64,000 nucleotides of DNA, taken from the NCBI GenBank assembly GCA_025766275.1, contig JAFKAC010000004.1, positions 2,418,001 through 2,482,000 on the forward strand, read 5' to 3'. The DNA comes from Lactarius indigo. Lineage: Eukaryota; Basidiomycota; Agaricomycetes; Russulales; Russulaceae. The position numbers and the translations under genes are program-made. The notes under the pieces were generated by a model that was not told where the DNA came from, did not search any database, and was given only the letters and a program-made list of their open reading frames with translations. Positions 1 through 12,387 of the stretch are shown here, piece after piece (positions within the stretch are counted from its first letter, which is position 1; each line of letters opens with the position of its first letter).

Positions 1-461
1 AAATCTGTTTGTTGTGTCAAGTGAACTGCGTCGATCAGATGGGCCAAGCGCGTCCCGCGGACGTCCTCAGCAAGAGTACTCTTGTATGCTTCCAGAAGGT
101 CGCCAACATGTGAGCAGACCTCACTGTCATCCGCAAGTAGCGCTTGTAGATTTGCCTCCCTCGTCGAGGCACGCATGAATGTTAACTCGAGTTCACCTTG
201 TCGAAAATAAGTATTTGGTAGGGTTATATCTAGAAGCAAGACGCAAACCTAGCTTCATGTTATGGTTCTTGCTCTGCATGGAATGGATGTACCGTTCGTA
301 GAAGGCAGCGCCATGTGTGTGTGCAGGGCCAAACCCTCTGAGAACGTCCCCATAGTGCAAGGCGGCGTGATGGATCGGCTTCACCTTTGCCACCTTATAT
401 AGTGATTTGAATGTCGTCACGTAGCGAAAGATATATTTCTCGTATAACTTGATCTCGTCCC
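1..461 (-). pseudogene. Truncated copy of a CACTA (Tnp2-like) transposase gene, cut by the window edge
   Basis: The reverse complement aligns without gaps to 44409-44869, part of the CACTA transposase gene in this window. I count four differences in 461 bp, all CpG transitions. The copy still contains the intron found at 44622-44673, so it arose by DNA duplication and not through mRNA. Similarity stops abruptly at 461, where R1 sequence begins. The other end lies outside the window, so the full size is unknown. It holds only part of the C-terminal half of the transposase and is not expected to be functional. Confidence 0.9.
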
Positions 462-1088
462 CGGTTCACCACTCCCGCCCTGACCCACTTTCCTCTTGCA
501 ACAGGCTTGGACGCGCCCCCAAGTGCCAGAGGTATCGCGACACAGCTCGCTGCCGCAGCACCTCTACGATAGTACAAGAGAGTGGCGGCCTAACGGTCAG
601 GTCACAACAACGGTGGAGGGGGGCACGGAGTAGGAATCAAGAATCAAGAATCAAGCCTCCGGCCCAGAAATCTGTGCTGTCGGGAAGAGTGGTTCTTGAG
701 AGTGGTGACCGCATGCCCCGAATCTAGAGGATGACTCATTTCTTTGTCTGCATCAACGCAGGAGAAGTAGACCCTTACTGGTGGTTTGGGGTAGAGGTAG
801 AGCGAACGATGAGGTGGTGAGCGTCACCGAGGCACAGGAAAGAGAGCAGCGAAAGCACCCACCGAAACGGCCAGACGGTGCGTCGAGGGGAACTTTTTGA
901 GGAGCTTGAAAATCTTGAAGATGGGGTACTCTAGGCCGAGGAGAGGGACGGGAGAGCAACGAACGCTCCCACCGAGGCCATCAGAGTGCGCGTCGAGATT
1001 GCTCGTGAAGGGAGTCGTTCAGCAGAGATGTCATGGAGGAGAGAGAACGAGAGGTGGTACAGTAGTAGTGGGAACGTGGGTGATGGCC

Positions 1089-1093
1089 AGAGA
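1089..1093. other. Empty target site matching the solo LTR insertion at 38807-39313
   Basis: Copy A of R1 has a single 5-bp block (agaga, read tctct on the other strand) where copy B has tctct on both sides of a 507-bp solo LTR. The flanks are collinear. This shows the unoccupied state of the same site in a paralogous repeat and fixes the target duplication at 5 bp. Confidence 0.85.
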
Positions 1094-1471
1094 TACTTCA
1101 ACTAGACAGTCGAAACGTCAACCGAACATTAACATTGGTCCGTCGGTTCCGCCAGCCTCCATCGGACCGTCACGTATGCATGTCGCCCCGTCTCAATGGT
1201 TAGTCCTTCAATAGAGTATTAGTATTAGAGAACAGGAAAGTGTGGAAATGGGACAGTGAGGCAACACCCGTCAAAAGCTGAGCTGGAGTTAATTCAAAAG
1301 GTAGAATTCGAAATTGAACAGGCAGAGGTTACAGCGACGTCCTAACATAATACTATATCATCAGAGCCGGGACTAATGACTTGCAAAGGTGTTTACGCCT
1401 CGTCTGCTTACACCGTGGTCAGGGCAATTGCTGAGGGAAAATGATGAGTGGCCAATTGAATGCGCGTGAGT

Positions 1472-1997
1472 TTAGCACAGACTGATGTAAGCTGGGAATG
1501 GGGATCCAACCTCCGCATGGGCGATGCAAACCTCCATATATCTGAATGAAGATAGAGATATGCACTACATGCTGAGCAATGGGGGCAACCGAAACTTACC
1601 GAGCAATAGCGAAATGGACCAACGGTCTGGGTGGCGCTCGAGAAACATAAGCTCTCTGTTTCCCGATGAACAGAACAGCTATTTCGCCTTGCCAGGGTAT
1701 AAGAGGGAAGTCGCGCTGCAGGTTTGGGTTTCTGACGCAGCGATTATCGAAATAGCCAGTGATTAGGAGCTTGTAACCACCAACACGGATAAGCGTGTCA
1801 TATACATGAGGCGGAGAAACCCCAGGCAAAAAAAATGCAGTTTCAATGTCTACATAAGGAGGGCCGAATACATCCCCATGAAGAGGTAAGACTGTGCGGA
1901 AGCTGTGAGTGATAGCTCGGCGAAGCCATATTCCCCACAAATAGCCAGATACCAGGGAAGGTGTAGTCTGAGGTATTAGAGAAAGAAAATCAATCAT
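1472..1997 (-). CDS. Unknown small protein encoded inside R1 (copy A), two exons
   Basis: Exon 1 runs 1997-1600 (398 nt from the chosen ATG) and exon 2 1541-1472, with a 58-nt GT-AG intron, giving about 155 residues. The paralogue in copy C (50463-51012) has exactly the same exon 1 length and intron length, and about two thirds of the exon 1 residues are identical. Identity is strongest around a FFLPGVSPP block and a NLQRDFPLIPW block. Conserved frame and intron argue for a real gene or a recently active one. The product has no membrane segment or family that I recognise. Its true start may be in an upstream exon, since similarity between copies extends further 5'. Confidence 0.5.
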
Positions 1998-2900
1998 CCG
2001 CACACATGAAAATTGTGAACTCTTACAGGAATATTACGGGGTGTGCGACGGTGGATGACCATTGCCCGAGTCTAGTCGTTGAGTCAATGCGAAAGACAAG
2101 ACGCGAAAGTTCCCGCACATCCGAGATGGGCACGCGCGTCCCTTAAACCCAAAATCGTAACTTGAGGGCGGGCTGGGTGACCATCAGAGCTCTTCAAGTT
2201 CGTGGAGTCACCCACACATTGGACAAAAGACTCGGTTGGGTCCAGCGCTCCCGGATTCCATTCTCACCTATTCATTAGTGAGCCGCGCATCCCCAAAGTC
2301 CACCCTCCGTCGGCACCACGACAAATGTCACAGCACCACGCCTCCATTGTTATTCGCTTCTGCGTTAGAAATCAGAGCCCATTGTTCTACAATTCTGGAC
2401 TCACGCATGTCACGGACAGCATCATATCGTGATCCTAACCTGCCCTGGGATTGGAGATCAGAGTCCATTGAAATATACGATCACGGGCTAGCCTTACCTG
2501 ACCAATTAATCGCGACCGTAGTGTACATGTATTCACGACATCGCATTGCAATGGTTTCTTGCCTCTAGATTGCAAGTCAGACCCCATTGTCCTCCTATTT
2601 TGGGTCTACACGACATGGTCGTTGAATCGCGACGCCCGTGACCACGATATGAGGTACGGCAATACGATGTCGCTCGGTACATTCCATCAATCCAGGACTG
2701 ACCTGAGAGTCAGAGATGAGTGACGCATTCACCATTTCCCAGGTCTTGAATGACAATAAAAGTCATATCTGGCAGGCGAGCCATGCCTTGGGCCATGCGG
2801 TTGACGGTATCAAAAACATTGTCATTTAAGTCTCCATCGCCTCCTATATGTCTGAAAAAAAAAAAGCCAGTACACAGCCCTGTCACATAATGTCGCAAAA

Positions 2901-3125
2901 TCCCGGAGCACCTTATAATTGAACTGGTTTATAATTACCATTGTAAGGTAATTTCAAGACATTATTAAGGTCTTAAAAGCACATTAGAAGCACGTGGCTC
3001 GTATTTATAAATATCATAAGACTTACCAACAATTACAAGCTATCATAAGATTATCATAAGGGAAGACAACGTATTATAATAAAGTTGCAGGATCGAGAAG
3101 GTACATTATAATTAAATTATAAATC
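2901..3125. other. AT-rich island dense in ATTATAA/TTATAA
   Basis: This stretch is very AT-rich and repeats words such as ttataatt, attataat and tatcataag. It sits directly after R1 copy A. A second island with the same vocabulary lies at 20600-20960. No gene or clear terminal inverted repeat is visible. It could be a decayed MITE-like element or simple AT-rich spacer. Confidence 0.5.
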
Positions 3126-4246
3126 CCAGAGGGCCCTCAGAATTCCTTGAATTTGCTGTTGGGCGACTCAGTGATATTAGACCGACATCCGCGCGTGCAC
3201 AGTCGATGGGGGCGTGACTCGGACCGTTGGGGAAAAATTGCCCATTGACACACTGCACAGCAAAATCAAAACACGAACATGCACAATAAAACCGCAGTCG
3301 GTTGGCACGGCGAGGTGAGAACGAGAACGACGCATAAGGCAACGTCAAGCTGTTCTTTTGCGAGCGGCGGGGTAAACAAGGGCGGTGGAGGCGGCGGGCG
3401 GACCGTGATGAAAGCTTGGGGGTACGAGGGGGACTTATTGATGATTCTTTGGGCCTGCTGCGCTCTGAATCACTGTGTACGAGGATGTTATGTGTATTTT
3501 CGACGAGAGCTAAGGAAATCAACGAAAATGTCGACATTAGTAATAAGCGAACATTGGCGCTGTGCGTGGTTTCCCAACTACGCGAGCACCAACCGTCGTC
3601 AGTTTTCCTCCATCAGCTTTCCTTCGTCAATTCAGCAAGAATGAGCCCCTTGGACAAACGCAAACGAGAGCACACTCTCCCGGACACCCCGTGAAAGCGT
3701 CGACGGATCGTGTTGAACGTCGGTGAGTACTCACTCTCTGAATCCGCAGGGAAGCGGATTGGCTGACTCGGGCTTCGCCTTGGCTAAGTGGACCCTGGTC
3801 CTGTCATTCCTGCAACACCCCCCCCACCACCGCCCACGTCAGTTCAAGACGCCGACCCGCCCCAAGGCAATTCCCCATGCGGATGCTCGATCTGCGCCTG
3901 TGCTGGAGCGCAACAGTAGGTGAGTCGTCTGCGCTGGCGTGCTGTCCTAGGCTGACGCTCCCTCGATCGATCTGACAACTCCTGCGCGTCAGATCTGCGT
4001 ACGCGTTCGCGAGCAGCAGAGATGGGGGCAATAACCCTTAGCAATAGTGTAGTGGAGTTAAGTTGTTCGTAGTTGAAGGAATGCGCACACGTTTGGGTCT
4101 GTCTGGACACTTTCTGCCTCCCTGTGAGGTACTCCCCCTTCATGCCTGGCTCGGATGGGTTCCTGTTGACGTGCGGTGATGTTCGATCAGTTCCTGTGGA
4201 GACTGCGTGCGTGCTCGTGAAGGGTTGTCCGGGAGATGGTCTTTGT
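3126..4246. other. No recognisable gene
   Basis: Several open frames overlap here on both strands, but none has a recognisable domain, a convincing splice pattern or a paralogue in the window. The minus-strand frame next to 4246 could be the 3' continuation of the decayed coiled-coil gene. Confidence 0.4.
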
Positions 4247-5040
4247 TCAGAGGTAGAGGCAGCATGTTGCACACGCGGAGTCTTGATTGTTAGCACTGTC
4301 TCTGAGAGTCATATTACTTGCGTGATGAGACTCGGCACGAACACGTTCTTCGAGTAGTTCGCGTACTCGGTCTTCTGGGGTGTCGGTGGTTCGGGAGAGT
4401 TCAGTTCTGGCCTGTCGCAGAAGGATTTCCAGGTCATCCTGCTTGCGCGTTGTCTGCTGCAATTCTTCCATGGCTTTATCAATCTGAAGATCTGCAATTA
4501 ATACGCTGTCTGCATCACGTTGCTTTGACACGATATTGAGGTGGCCCTCGAGTTCCGGCGTTAGCTGCAGAAAGATCTAACGAAGCTTTCTCCGTCAGTG
4601 CGTGCGCTTCTCGGGCCTCCTGAAGGTCTACAGCGACTTGCTGCAACTTGCCTTGTAGGGATTCGAGTTCCTCCGCGTGATCGGTCTGAAGCTGAGCAAT
4701 CTGTTCTTCAATCGTCTCAGTGTCTGCGCGGAGTCGATCATGTTGTTCCATAGCTCTTTGCAGGATTAGGCTAGCTCATGTTCCAGTTCCGCACACGACT
4801 GGCTAAGATCCGCGTTCGCCACATTTAATTTGGCGACTTCGGCAGTGTACCTCGCCTGCTGGCCTCAAGTCTAAGAACACGCTCGGCAAACCCACCACGA
4901 GCGTCACAGAGGCCGAGGTGCTGCCAGATACCCCGTGAGATGGCGGAGCGTGTGGGATACCGGCGGGACTCAGCGTGGACCCCCCAATTCTGATGAACAC
5001 TAGCAGACGAGAGGCGGTATCTTGGGCTTCTGCTTACCAT
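4247..5040 (-). pseudogene. Decayed coiled-coil protein gene
   Basis: Three successive minus-strand frames carry heptad-rich, Glu/Gln/Leu/Arg-rich sequence typical of a long coiled coil. Examples are the segment 4751-4515, with repeated EEQIAQLQ-like heptads, and 4531-4270, with EELQQTTRKQDDLEILL. The coil passes from one frame to the next near 4865, 4755 and 4545 without plausible introns, so single-base indels are the simplest explanation. Joined by eye it would be about 250 residues. I do not recognise the family. Confidence 0.55.
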
Positions 5041-5302
5041 CGGAGAAACCTCTGGCGGCGGTTGGTCTCAATGCCCTAAGAGCACGATTGCGAACTTGGT
5101 TGTTGTTCTGTGGGAGTTTTCGTCAATGACGATGACCACTTAGATTGATTCTTCATTACTGTCGAGGAGAGTGTAGCCATTTCAGTTCAGGACAATCAAA
5201 CAACTAAACGGCGAAAGCCTGTCATGATGAAAGCATTAGCCAATGGAATACGAAATGGATAAATGAGTCTTACCTTGTACATTAGTCTCCGATGTAGTAG
5301 TC

Positions 5303-8300
5303 CTAAGAGGGGAATAAGTCAAATGGGATCAGATGGAATATGAATATTTCATTGCAATGAAAGAATAGGTTGCCGCTGTGGTCAACGACGTCCATCACAA
5401 AGTAGTCGCCAGACATATTATCAAAGGTTCGAATGAGCGGCACACCACGCACAATTGACTGCGCAAAAAAGAACTCTGTTGATGACTTGGAGCGGAGACG
5501 ACGAAGCCTCAAATCGACATCCTTGGACCGTGGTTGGCTTGCGGCATCAAGGGGGTGCACCAGGCAAATAGGGAATGTATACTCTGCGACTGAGGTGGTG
5601 AATATAAACAGAAGCTCCGCGGAAATGAACCCATTTGTCGTCTTAAGAATCACGAAATCGCGTCTCTCAAGGCCATGGAATTGTGGGCTACAATATAGGT
5701 AGTCCAGGTATTGTTGCCAGTTGACCATCGATTCGTAACATACTTTCATCGACCTATATTCCGTGATCTTAAAAGGCTATGAGCCAAAATACCAGATTAG
5801 ATGCGAAACTCACCTTGTCTTCAGCCTGAAATTCAACACGCATACAGCCTGGTGCAAAACTGAAGTTATACAAAGGCATTGTGTTAGTCAGCCATGTCAC
5901 GAGCCTCACACGGAAGTTCCTGAAAGTCCTATCTTGAACCCCCCGGGCTTCAAGAGCCCCAAATATGACAGGAGACTGTCGCGATCGCAAAATAACAGCC
6001 CCGGCATCGAACGTCGACCTTCTCCCTCGACGTGATGGCCATCTTGTACTGGGGGTTCTACGGAGGAACCAATATGTTGTTCTTGAGTGCTCCCCAAAGT
6101 GTCACATCCAATGTCATCCTCGTTCGTCACCAGCTCACGTTTAGCCGCGTTGAGTTCGTCGATTTGTTTCCGAATCAGTGCCGCAACGAGCGAAATGTGT
6201 TCGTATTTTAAGATCTATGTTTGAGAGATCATCACAAATTGAATAGATAAAGATAAGGTATGCGACGAACCTGAGATGCAACACGCTTGAAATTAGTCCG
6301 GTTTAAGTACAGCTTCCTGAGGAAGCCATGCATCTTCTCGTTTGGCTTCGTATTGTAGTTGCGTGAGGCACCTTTCGCTTTGATATCGTCGAAGCCATGG
6401 ACCAACGCGTGCATCTTGGGGAAGTTCCAGTTTTTGGCTGTGGTTTTACTCTGCAGATCCTCCTCCAATGTAACACATAATTTGGCATACTCCTGTCAAA
6501 TAGATCAGTACCACTGGATCATCAAAAGAGATTGAGTACCTTCATGAGGGTCCCAAACCTCTCGAGTTCGCTCTGCCCAGCCAGAATCATCTCCTCCGTG
6601 TGTACCTCCAAAGATAGAAGTAAATCCAAGATGGAAAAACTTCGCAGGCAGAGTAGTAACTTCCACTCTTCTTTATCTTTGTCCGGCGGAAAAATATTGT
6701 GTGCAGCAAAGACCACAACCTGAGTTTGTCAGTTGACGAGATGAAGCCACATATAATTGACACACCTTGGATATATCCTCGTTCTTCCCACCGTCTGTGA
6801 AATCCACGTGCATCACTTCAGAAAAGTGATTTAGACCACACCAGCGGGGTGTGAGATTGAACCTGAGGGAGTGGAGTGAAGTTAGCACTGGGATATTGAC
6901 TTGGATGAGACGGGAAATAGTATATTACTGGTGTTCGAGTTTCGTTGCGGCAGCGCGCCCTATTATGGTATCCTTAAAGAGACCCTTGAACCTCTTCCAT
7001 AAATGATTCCTGAATATGCCATTATTGTTCGCATGAAGCCTGTCAAAGGATAATGCACGATATGGGTCGGAATTGTTGACGTGCCAGAACACATTCTAGA
7101 CCCACCGTTACACATAATTAATGGACAAAATAGTCATGAGACTCACATCAACATCATGAATCCCATATCTAGAAAAATGGTACTCGCGATCGACACTCTT
7201 GTCGAGGGTTCTCCCTTCTTCAATAAGTTCCCGAATCCATTCCGTTGTCCTCAGTGGCCAAGTGTTTGAGATGTCAGCGAGCTGGTCATCGGGGACGAAA
7301 CAAATCGGGCAGGGCATTTTTCCATGAGCACCCCAGATTAGAGACATAACGCACCTAATACATTGGGGTCAGTCAATTCAGGCGGTGATAGAGAATAAAA
7401 TACGTATTACTGTTCTTCATAGTCGGCGGATAATGTGATGATGCCAGGGAAAAATTGTTGTTGGGTGCCATCAACGCACTGAAGCCAGTAGCCCGCCTTA
7501 GATTTGTCGACAATGGATTCGATTATGCAGTGAAATGCATGATGCCAGACCTTGCGTTTGAAGTTGGTGAATCCGGTTTTTCCAGAGCCCTCTGCGGTTT
7601 CCGGAATCTAGAATGGGTGTTACAATGCAACATCAGATACTTATTAACCAGAAAACTTACATCCGGCAACCACCTGACAATGCGCCCACCGCCAACGCCG
7701 CTATTGCAATTCCAAATCTCAGCTGGTAGGTTCGTGCAGCGAGCGATCACTGGGTAGGCCTTTTCTGTGCCGAAGCTGGACAGCTTCAACTTATCTGCAT
7801 AGAGGATGAAGCATAACGGGTGCACACCCTTGGGGATCCCGGACTGCAACGATAATTTGTTCAACAACAAAAAAGGTACACTGACTCGACTGCTACAAGG
7901 GATAGATAGTAATATGCGTACTTGAAAGTTCCAGAACGAGTCCGCGGTCCAAGGCTCGTCGTATACACGAGAGATATTCTCCCCATCGTGCTTAAAGACC
8001 TTCTGCGCGTCCCATTCAAAATATTGGTCCAATTGTGGGTCCATGATGAGGTCGACTGCCCAGTCCCATAGTGGACGATGAGGTACCTCAAATGTCCGAT
8101 CCACACCATTGTAAGGGACTGAAATGTCGCAGAAATTAAACTAGACCTTGAAAAAATTAGTGACAAAACTTCAGTAGAATTCCTGGGCTTACAGCGGTCA
8201 CTTGAAGCGATGCACGCTCCCACGCACCCCGAATGTCCAAGTAATTTGAGAAGGTAAGTGTGCCCTTGCCCTCGATACAGAGTCTGACAACTTCAATGAG

Positions 8301-8938
8301 ACGGTCAGTGCGATCCTTGTTCATCCCAGCCTCCATGAGAACCTCCGAGAACAGGAAGTCTTTGTGCGTTTTGAAGAACGGACGCCATGGTTCGGCCTTA
8401 GGAAGACTGAGACGTTTGCATTTGCAGCTGTGATCGCCAGGACCTTGTGGTGCTCGTCCACTATTTGGATGGTATTCGATTGCAAATTTGGCGGGTCTCG
8501 CAGAAGGGCCAGTCGTTATTGTGACAGGAGGGGGTGTCTGTTCACGCACTAGGTAGGTGATCACATCAACCACTAGGTAGGAAGATCGAAATACTACGTA
8601 CCTGATGTTTCAAAGCCCGCATCAAAGTCCATCGGGTCGGCAGCAATGAAGTCATAGGTTTGGGGTTCATCTGGAATGGCGACACCCGGGGCTGAAAACT
8701 CTGAATCGTCGGTCAGTACATCAAATATGATATGGTGTGTCCATCATGTACCATCGTAACTTGCCTCTAGTGTGCGAAGTCTCCTCTCCCGGGTCTTCAC
8801 GTACTTTATTTCCCCCTGGTGTTCCCTTCGTTCCCTCTCACATTTCTTGATGTGGGCTGGAAGATTCTGGGTGCGAAATGAAAGGCGACATAATTGACAT
8901 TTCTTTGTCTTGCTCGGGGATTGACTTGCTTTTGGCAT
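5303..8938 (-). CDS. Plavaka-type transposase, multi-exon
   Basis: The start at 8938 gives a short N-terminus with a C2H2-like finger (C-x2-C ... H-x3-C, near residues 14-31), as in fungal Plavaka transposases of the CACTA/CMC group. About a dozen exons with GT-AG introns follow. Recognisable blocks in order are: the RPLWDW...DPQL region (8050), FEWDAQK and DEPWTADSFW (8010-7925), FILYADKLKLSSFGT (7800), a GVGGGRIVRWLP block (7690), LSADYEEQ joined to CVMSLIWG (7430-7320), CPICFVP (7310), DPYRALSFDRLHAN (7050), PNEKMHGFLRKLY (6340), and the C-terminal YESMVNWQQYLDYL block (5735). The last intron (about 5779-5824) uses an AAG acceptor and keeps the frame. One frame change near 6015 could be a tiny intron or a lesion. 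The enzyme would cut and paste its own element; terminal repeats were not identified. Confidence 0.85.
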
Positions 8939-8959
8939 AAGTACGAGGGAGTAGAGCAA

Positions 8960-9927
8960 GGAGTAATATTAGGGATGGTGGGTGGTGTCGGAGAAAGTGA
9001 CAATATATTTACATTTATTACATCAAGCGTGGGAGATCAACAAAGATCAATATTACGTCGAATAACACCAGCCAATATTGTCTCACCAGATCTCACCTCT
9101 CACCATTATTAATAATCGCTTCCACGCCGATGCAGCACCTGCCTGTGCTGTGTTTAATTGGACCATTGTAGGTGTGTGACTATTCTTTTAATTGATTGTG
9201 ATTACCCAACCTTCCATGTAATCATTTTAGATAATAAAGCTGGTCGTCTTCATGAGCACACAGAATTGACAATCTCATTGGGTACCAGGACAAGTTCGGG
9301 ACTTCATCCAACGGCGCAAACCCAATGTTATTGTGATCGGGGTTTTTACATGGCTACTACTAGGTTGTCTTCGCAAGTTTTGGGAAGCGATGCTAATACA
9401 TCAGCTGGCTCAGAGGACAGAACCTTTGTCAACCCCAGTGACGTTCACTGGCACTGTATCACTACCACCTATGTCTCTGACAAGGTCGCACACAAGTATC
9501 AGCACAGCAACTGTGTGGCCAACGAACTCACATCCTTTTCCCCTATCATCAGGTACGCTGCCTTGAGTCCAGACATTACTAAGATCGCTTTCATAGTTTT
9601 GGTGTCAACATCAATCGTGCCGTAGTAATAAGTTATTACTATCAACACCCCCTTCGCTATTACATTCATTCTGGGTTGGACCATTCCTCGGACTGAGCTG
9701 ATGTCTCAACTGGGAACAGGAGCCAGATATCAATGCAAGTTACATCTATTAATAATACTTGTGCACTGCACCCCCGATCTCTGTTTACCAGGTGGTTTTG
9801 TATGTGGACAATGGACAGGGACTCTTGGCTTGAAAATTTTTATTCCGGGGTCGAGAGTCCATTATAAGGATTATAAGGTAGTCACACAACTGATCCACTG
9901 ATCTCCATCCCCCTCTTACAATTTTTT
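8960..9927. other. No supported gene
   Basis: This is the 5' flank of the Plavaka gene and probably includes one element end. A 155-codon open frame at 9158-9625 has no recognisable domain and no paralogue here. The motif attataaggattataagg at 9860-9880 resembles words in the two AT-rich islands. Confidence 0.4.
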
Positions 9928-11532
9928 ATGGCTTCCGATGACAATGATTCGTCCTCTTCACAACGTGGTCCCTTCAATTCAGATCTAGAAGATGAGGTCA
10001 ATTCGGCGCTGTTGCCATCTACAGTGTCGACACTTCCACCCAACCTTTTGAATCAGCAATTGCATGAGGTCACTCATCTCATTCTTGTGTCATTTCTTAC
10101 GCTAATTTGACTCACCTCTACTAGATGCTCAAAGCCAGCCAGATTCATCAGCAAATGCTCGGCAATGAGTTGAAGGCACTAAGAATTGACTATGAAGAAC
10201 TGGAAGAGGTGAACAACTTGAAGTCCACAAAAACCTCAAGAGCTGCGAAGGGGTCATTGGAGGGGGAGTCGAGGGAGATATCGCTTGCCAGGGGTAGGTT
10301 TTCCGTAGTCGGTGAGCTCTGGGTTAAAAAAACCACGCTCGGAATCCCTTTCCCTGAACACCTTGACCCACTCGATCCCTCACGCTACAATGATCCTGCT
10401 GGTGGTTCTGAAGCACGTGGTGTAATCACCGAGTTGTACAGGGACCTTAAGCCACATCTCTGGCTGGCACTTGTGGACCCTGATCAAAGCATGATGTTCA
10501 AGAACATTGTAAGTTTTCAAATTTTCTCCTGGCACATCTGATTAATTTGCTGCGGTGTAGTTTCTCAAGCAATTGGATCAAGAATGTGCAAATTCAGCAC
10601 ATGCAGTGCGCCCCTATGTGCCCCGTTTCTTCGACGGCCTCAACCTCAGCTCGGCTCTGTTTGCCAGGAACTTTGATCGCACGACTTCTCCAGAGCTTCA
10701 AAAGCTCCTTGGAAGCCCAGCAAAACCCAGCATGACATATGCACCCTTTCCACGGCTCATTTTCCCCGACTATGATGTCAGCAGCCACCGCCCATACTGG
10801 TCTATGGTACTTGTAAAAGTGCATATGATGGCCTGAGTTTCATAGCCATATAAACCACTGACACATTTTTTTTAGTTCCTTAAACTCATTTTTTATGGGC
10901 CCTCATCAATCGATGGTGAGGCCACTGCAAAACGCTTGACAAAGGGAGTGATCTGGGGTGTCAATTTGGCCACTCCTGGAATGATTGCAATGGCAGCCAC
11001 CCTGGTAAGTAATGAGTGTTTGGATCTAGTGTCTTCCTTTGCTAACTTGATAATGTAGCTCACGTATGTGTGCAGCCCGGACCAATCTTTTTCAGAGAGG
11101 ACATTGGGGCCAAGCCACATTCCATGGGGGCAGTGTTTTAACTGCCATAAATGTGCTATCCTTAGTTTTCCTGCTACGCATTGCAAAGACCTACTTTCCT
11201 GGTACGACAAGGTACTCTTTGGGAAGGATCCAGATTCTACAGAGTTGTCATCATCAGATAATTCGGGGCCTAGCACACGCAACGGCTATGCCAATGACTC
11301 AGACATCACAGACCTAGTCAGTTGTCTCGGCCAAGCGAAAGTTCACTCTCCAGCAATTCAACCCAACCCACTACCATTGACAGTCCCTCGTAGCCCGTCC
11401 CCTGCCCCATCTTCTGGCCAGATGGAGCAGCCTGAGCCTGAGAAAGTTGCAGAGGCTAATGAGCCACAGAATGTGGTGCAGACTAACAAGCCCACCACTC
11501 ACAAGCTGAGGAGGAAAAATACCAAGAAATGA
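9928..11532 (+). CDS. Hypothetical protein, five exons, resembles DUF6698-type basidiomycete proteins
   Basis: The exons 9928-10068, 10125-10508, 10561-10806, 10876-11004 and 11059-11532 are all joined by GT-AG introns in phase 0 and give 457 residues without a break. The start ATG begins a Ser/Asp-rich N-terminus. Residues 48-70 could form a short coiled coil. The middle part contains GVIWGVNLATPGMIAMAATL followed across an intron by YVCSPDQSF, similar in pattern to the C-terminal part of DUF6698-like proteins that are common and multicopy in Agaricomycetes. The tail is Pro/Ser/Gln-rich and ends in a basic KLRRKNTKK stretch. The function is unknown and the family link is from memory only. 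The intact splicing argues for a live gene. Confidence 0.7.
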
Positions 11533-12387
11533 TACTAGCATAGATACATTCATGTTCTTCTTTCCCTACGATGTCCCTATATTTTTTGAATCGACGACGA
11601 TTGATTTCTTTCTGGAAATGGTTAGTTTTCTGGTCATGTGATCAGAAAGTTGGAATTGAGACGTCTGAGTCGCATCTGTTCTCTTTCTCTTATTACCTTA
11701 ATCACCATTGACACTCCCGTCCTCTTCTCCAGCCTCACCATTGACGTCAACTCCCCCCGTCAATGGTCTGGCGTCCAGCATCTTATCCAAGCTACCTTCT
11801 GAATCCCCATGCTGGACTTGGAGCACATGATACAATGTAAGCTTGTTGCTTTGCCATTGACACCCCTCTAGAGCTATACTGTCAATGTTTGCGGCCTCAT
11901 CTCTTGGGACATGCACATCGACTGGGTCTTGACATGAACATTTCCAGTTTTTAATCTCCTTGCTAAACCTACCATGAAATTAGTTTTACTGACTAGTCGT
12001 CCCCCTGGACCCTCCCCCCAGATCAAGACCGCCAACGACCGCAGCCAGATACAGATTTGGATATGCTGTCATCTGCACTCACTTACAGCTCGACCTGCCC
12101 GCCATCATTGACACCTGGCACTACACCAGCACTGTCACACCTACCTACACCACACAATTCAAGTCTGCCACCAATACCCCTCCCAACTGCCAACGCTGAG
12201 GGCTCAACAACAGGTCGCATGCACAAGAGTGTCAACTACGCCAAGCCAAAGCTCAACACGTGCGTTATCCCATCACACCCCTCAGCTTTCCTGACTCCTT
12301 ATAACAGAAAGATGCACAAATCTGACCTGTAACCGTGCCCACAGACATCCCCACAGTCATGGAGTGGTGGCATAAATCGCACCCATG
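11533..12387. other. No supported gene
   Basis: This is the spacer between the hypothetical gene and Gypsy element E1. The Thr/Pro-rich open frame at 12057-12332 has no recognisable features. Confidence 0.4.

Larger units (their letters stand above)
462..2900 (-). repeat. Dispersed repeat R1, copy A (inverted, composite)
   Basis: Positions 462-1170 match the reverse complement of about 38720-39990 (also 48494-49110), and 1236-2900 match the reverse complement of about 49600-51330. The order of the two modules is swapped relative to copy C, so copy A looks like the junction of two tandem units. Long stretches are nearly identical to the other copies (for example 753-959 against 39476-39682). 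The repeat contains a small two-exon gene (1472-1997) and serves as an empty-site control for the solo LTR insertion in copy B. I do not recognise R1 as a known transposon class, and no terminal repeats are evident. Confidence 0.8.

Noticed and set aside
753..959. Conserved gene because an identical 68-codon frame occurs at 39476-39682
   Set aside because: The surrounding DNA of R1 is equally similar in all frames, so the identity reflects recent duplication and not coding constraint.
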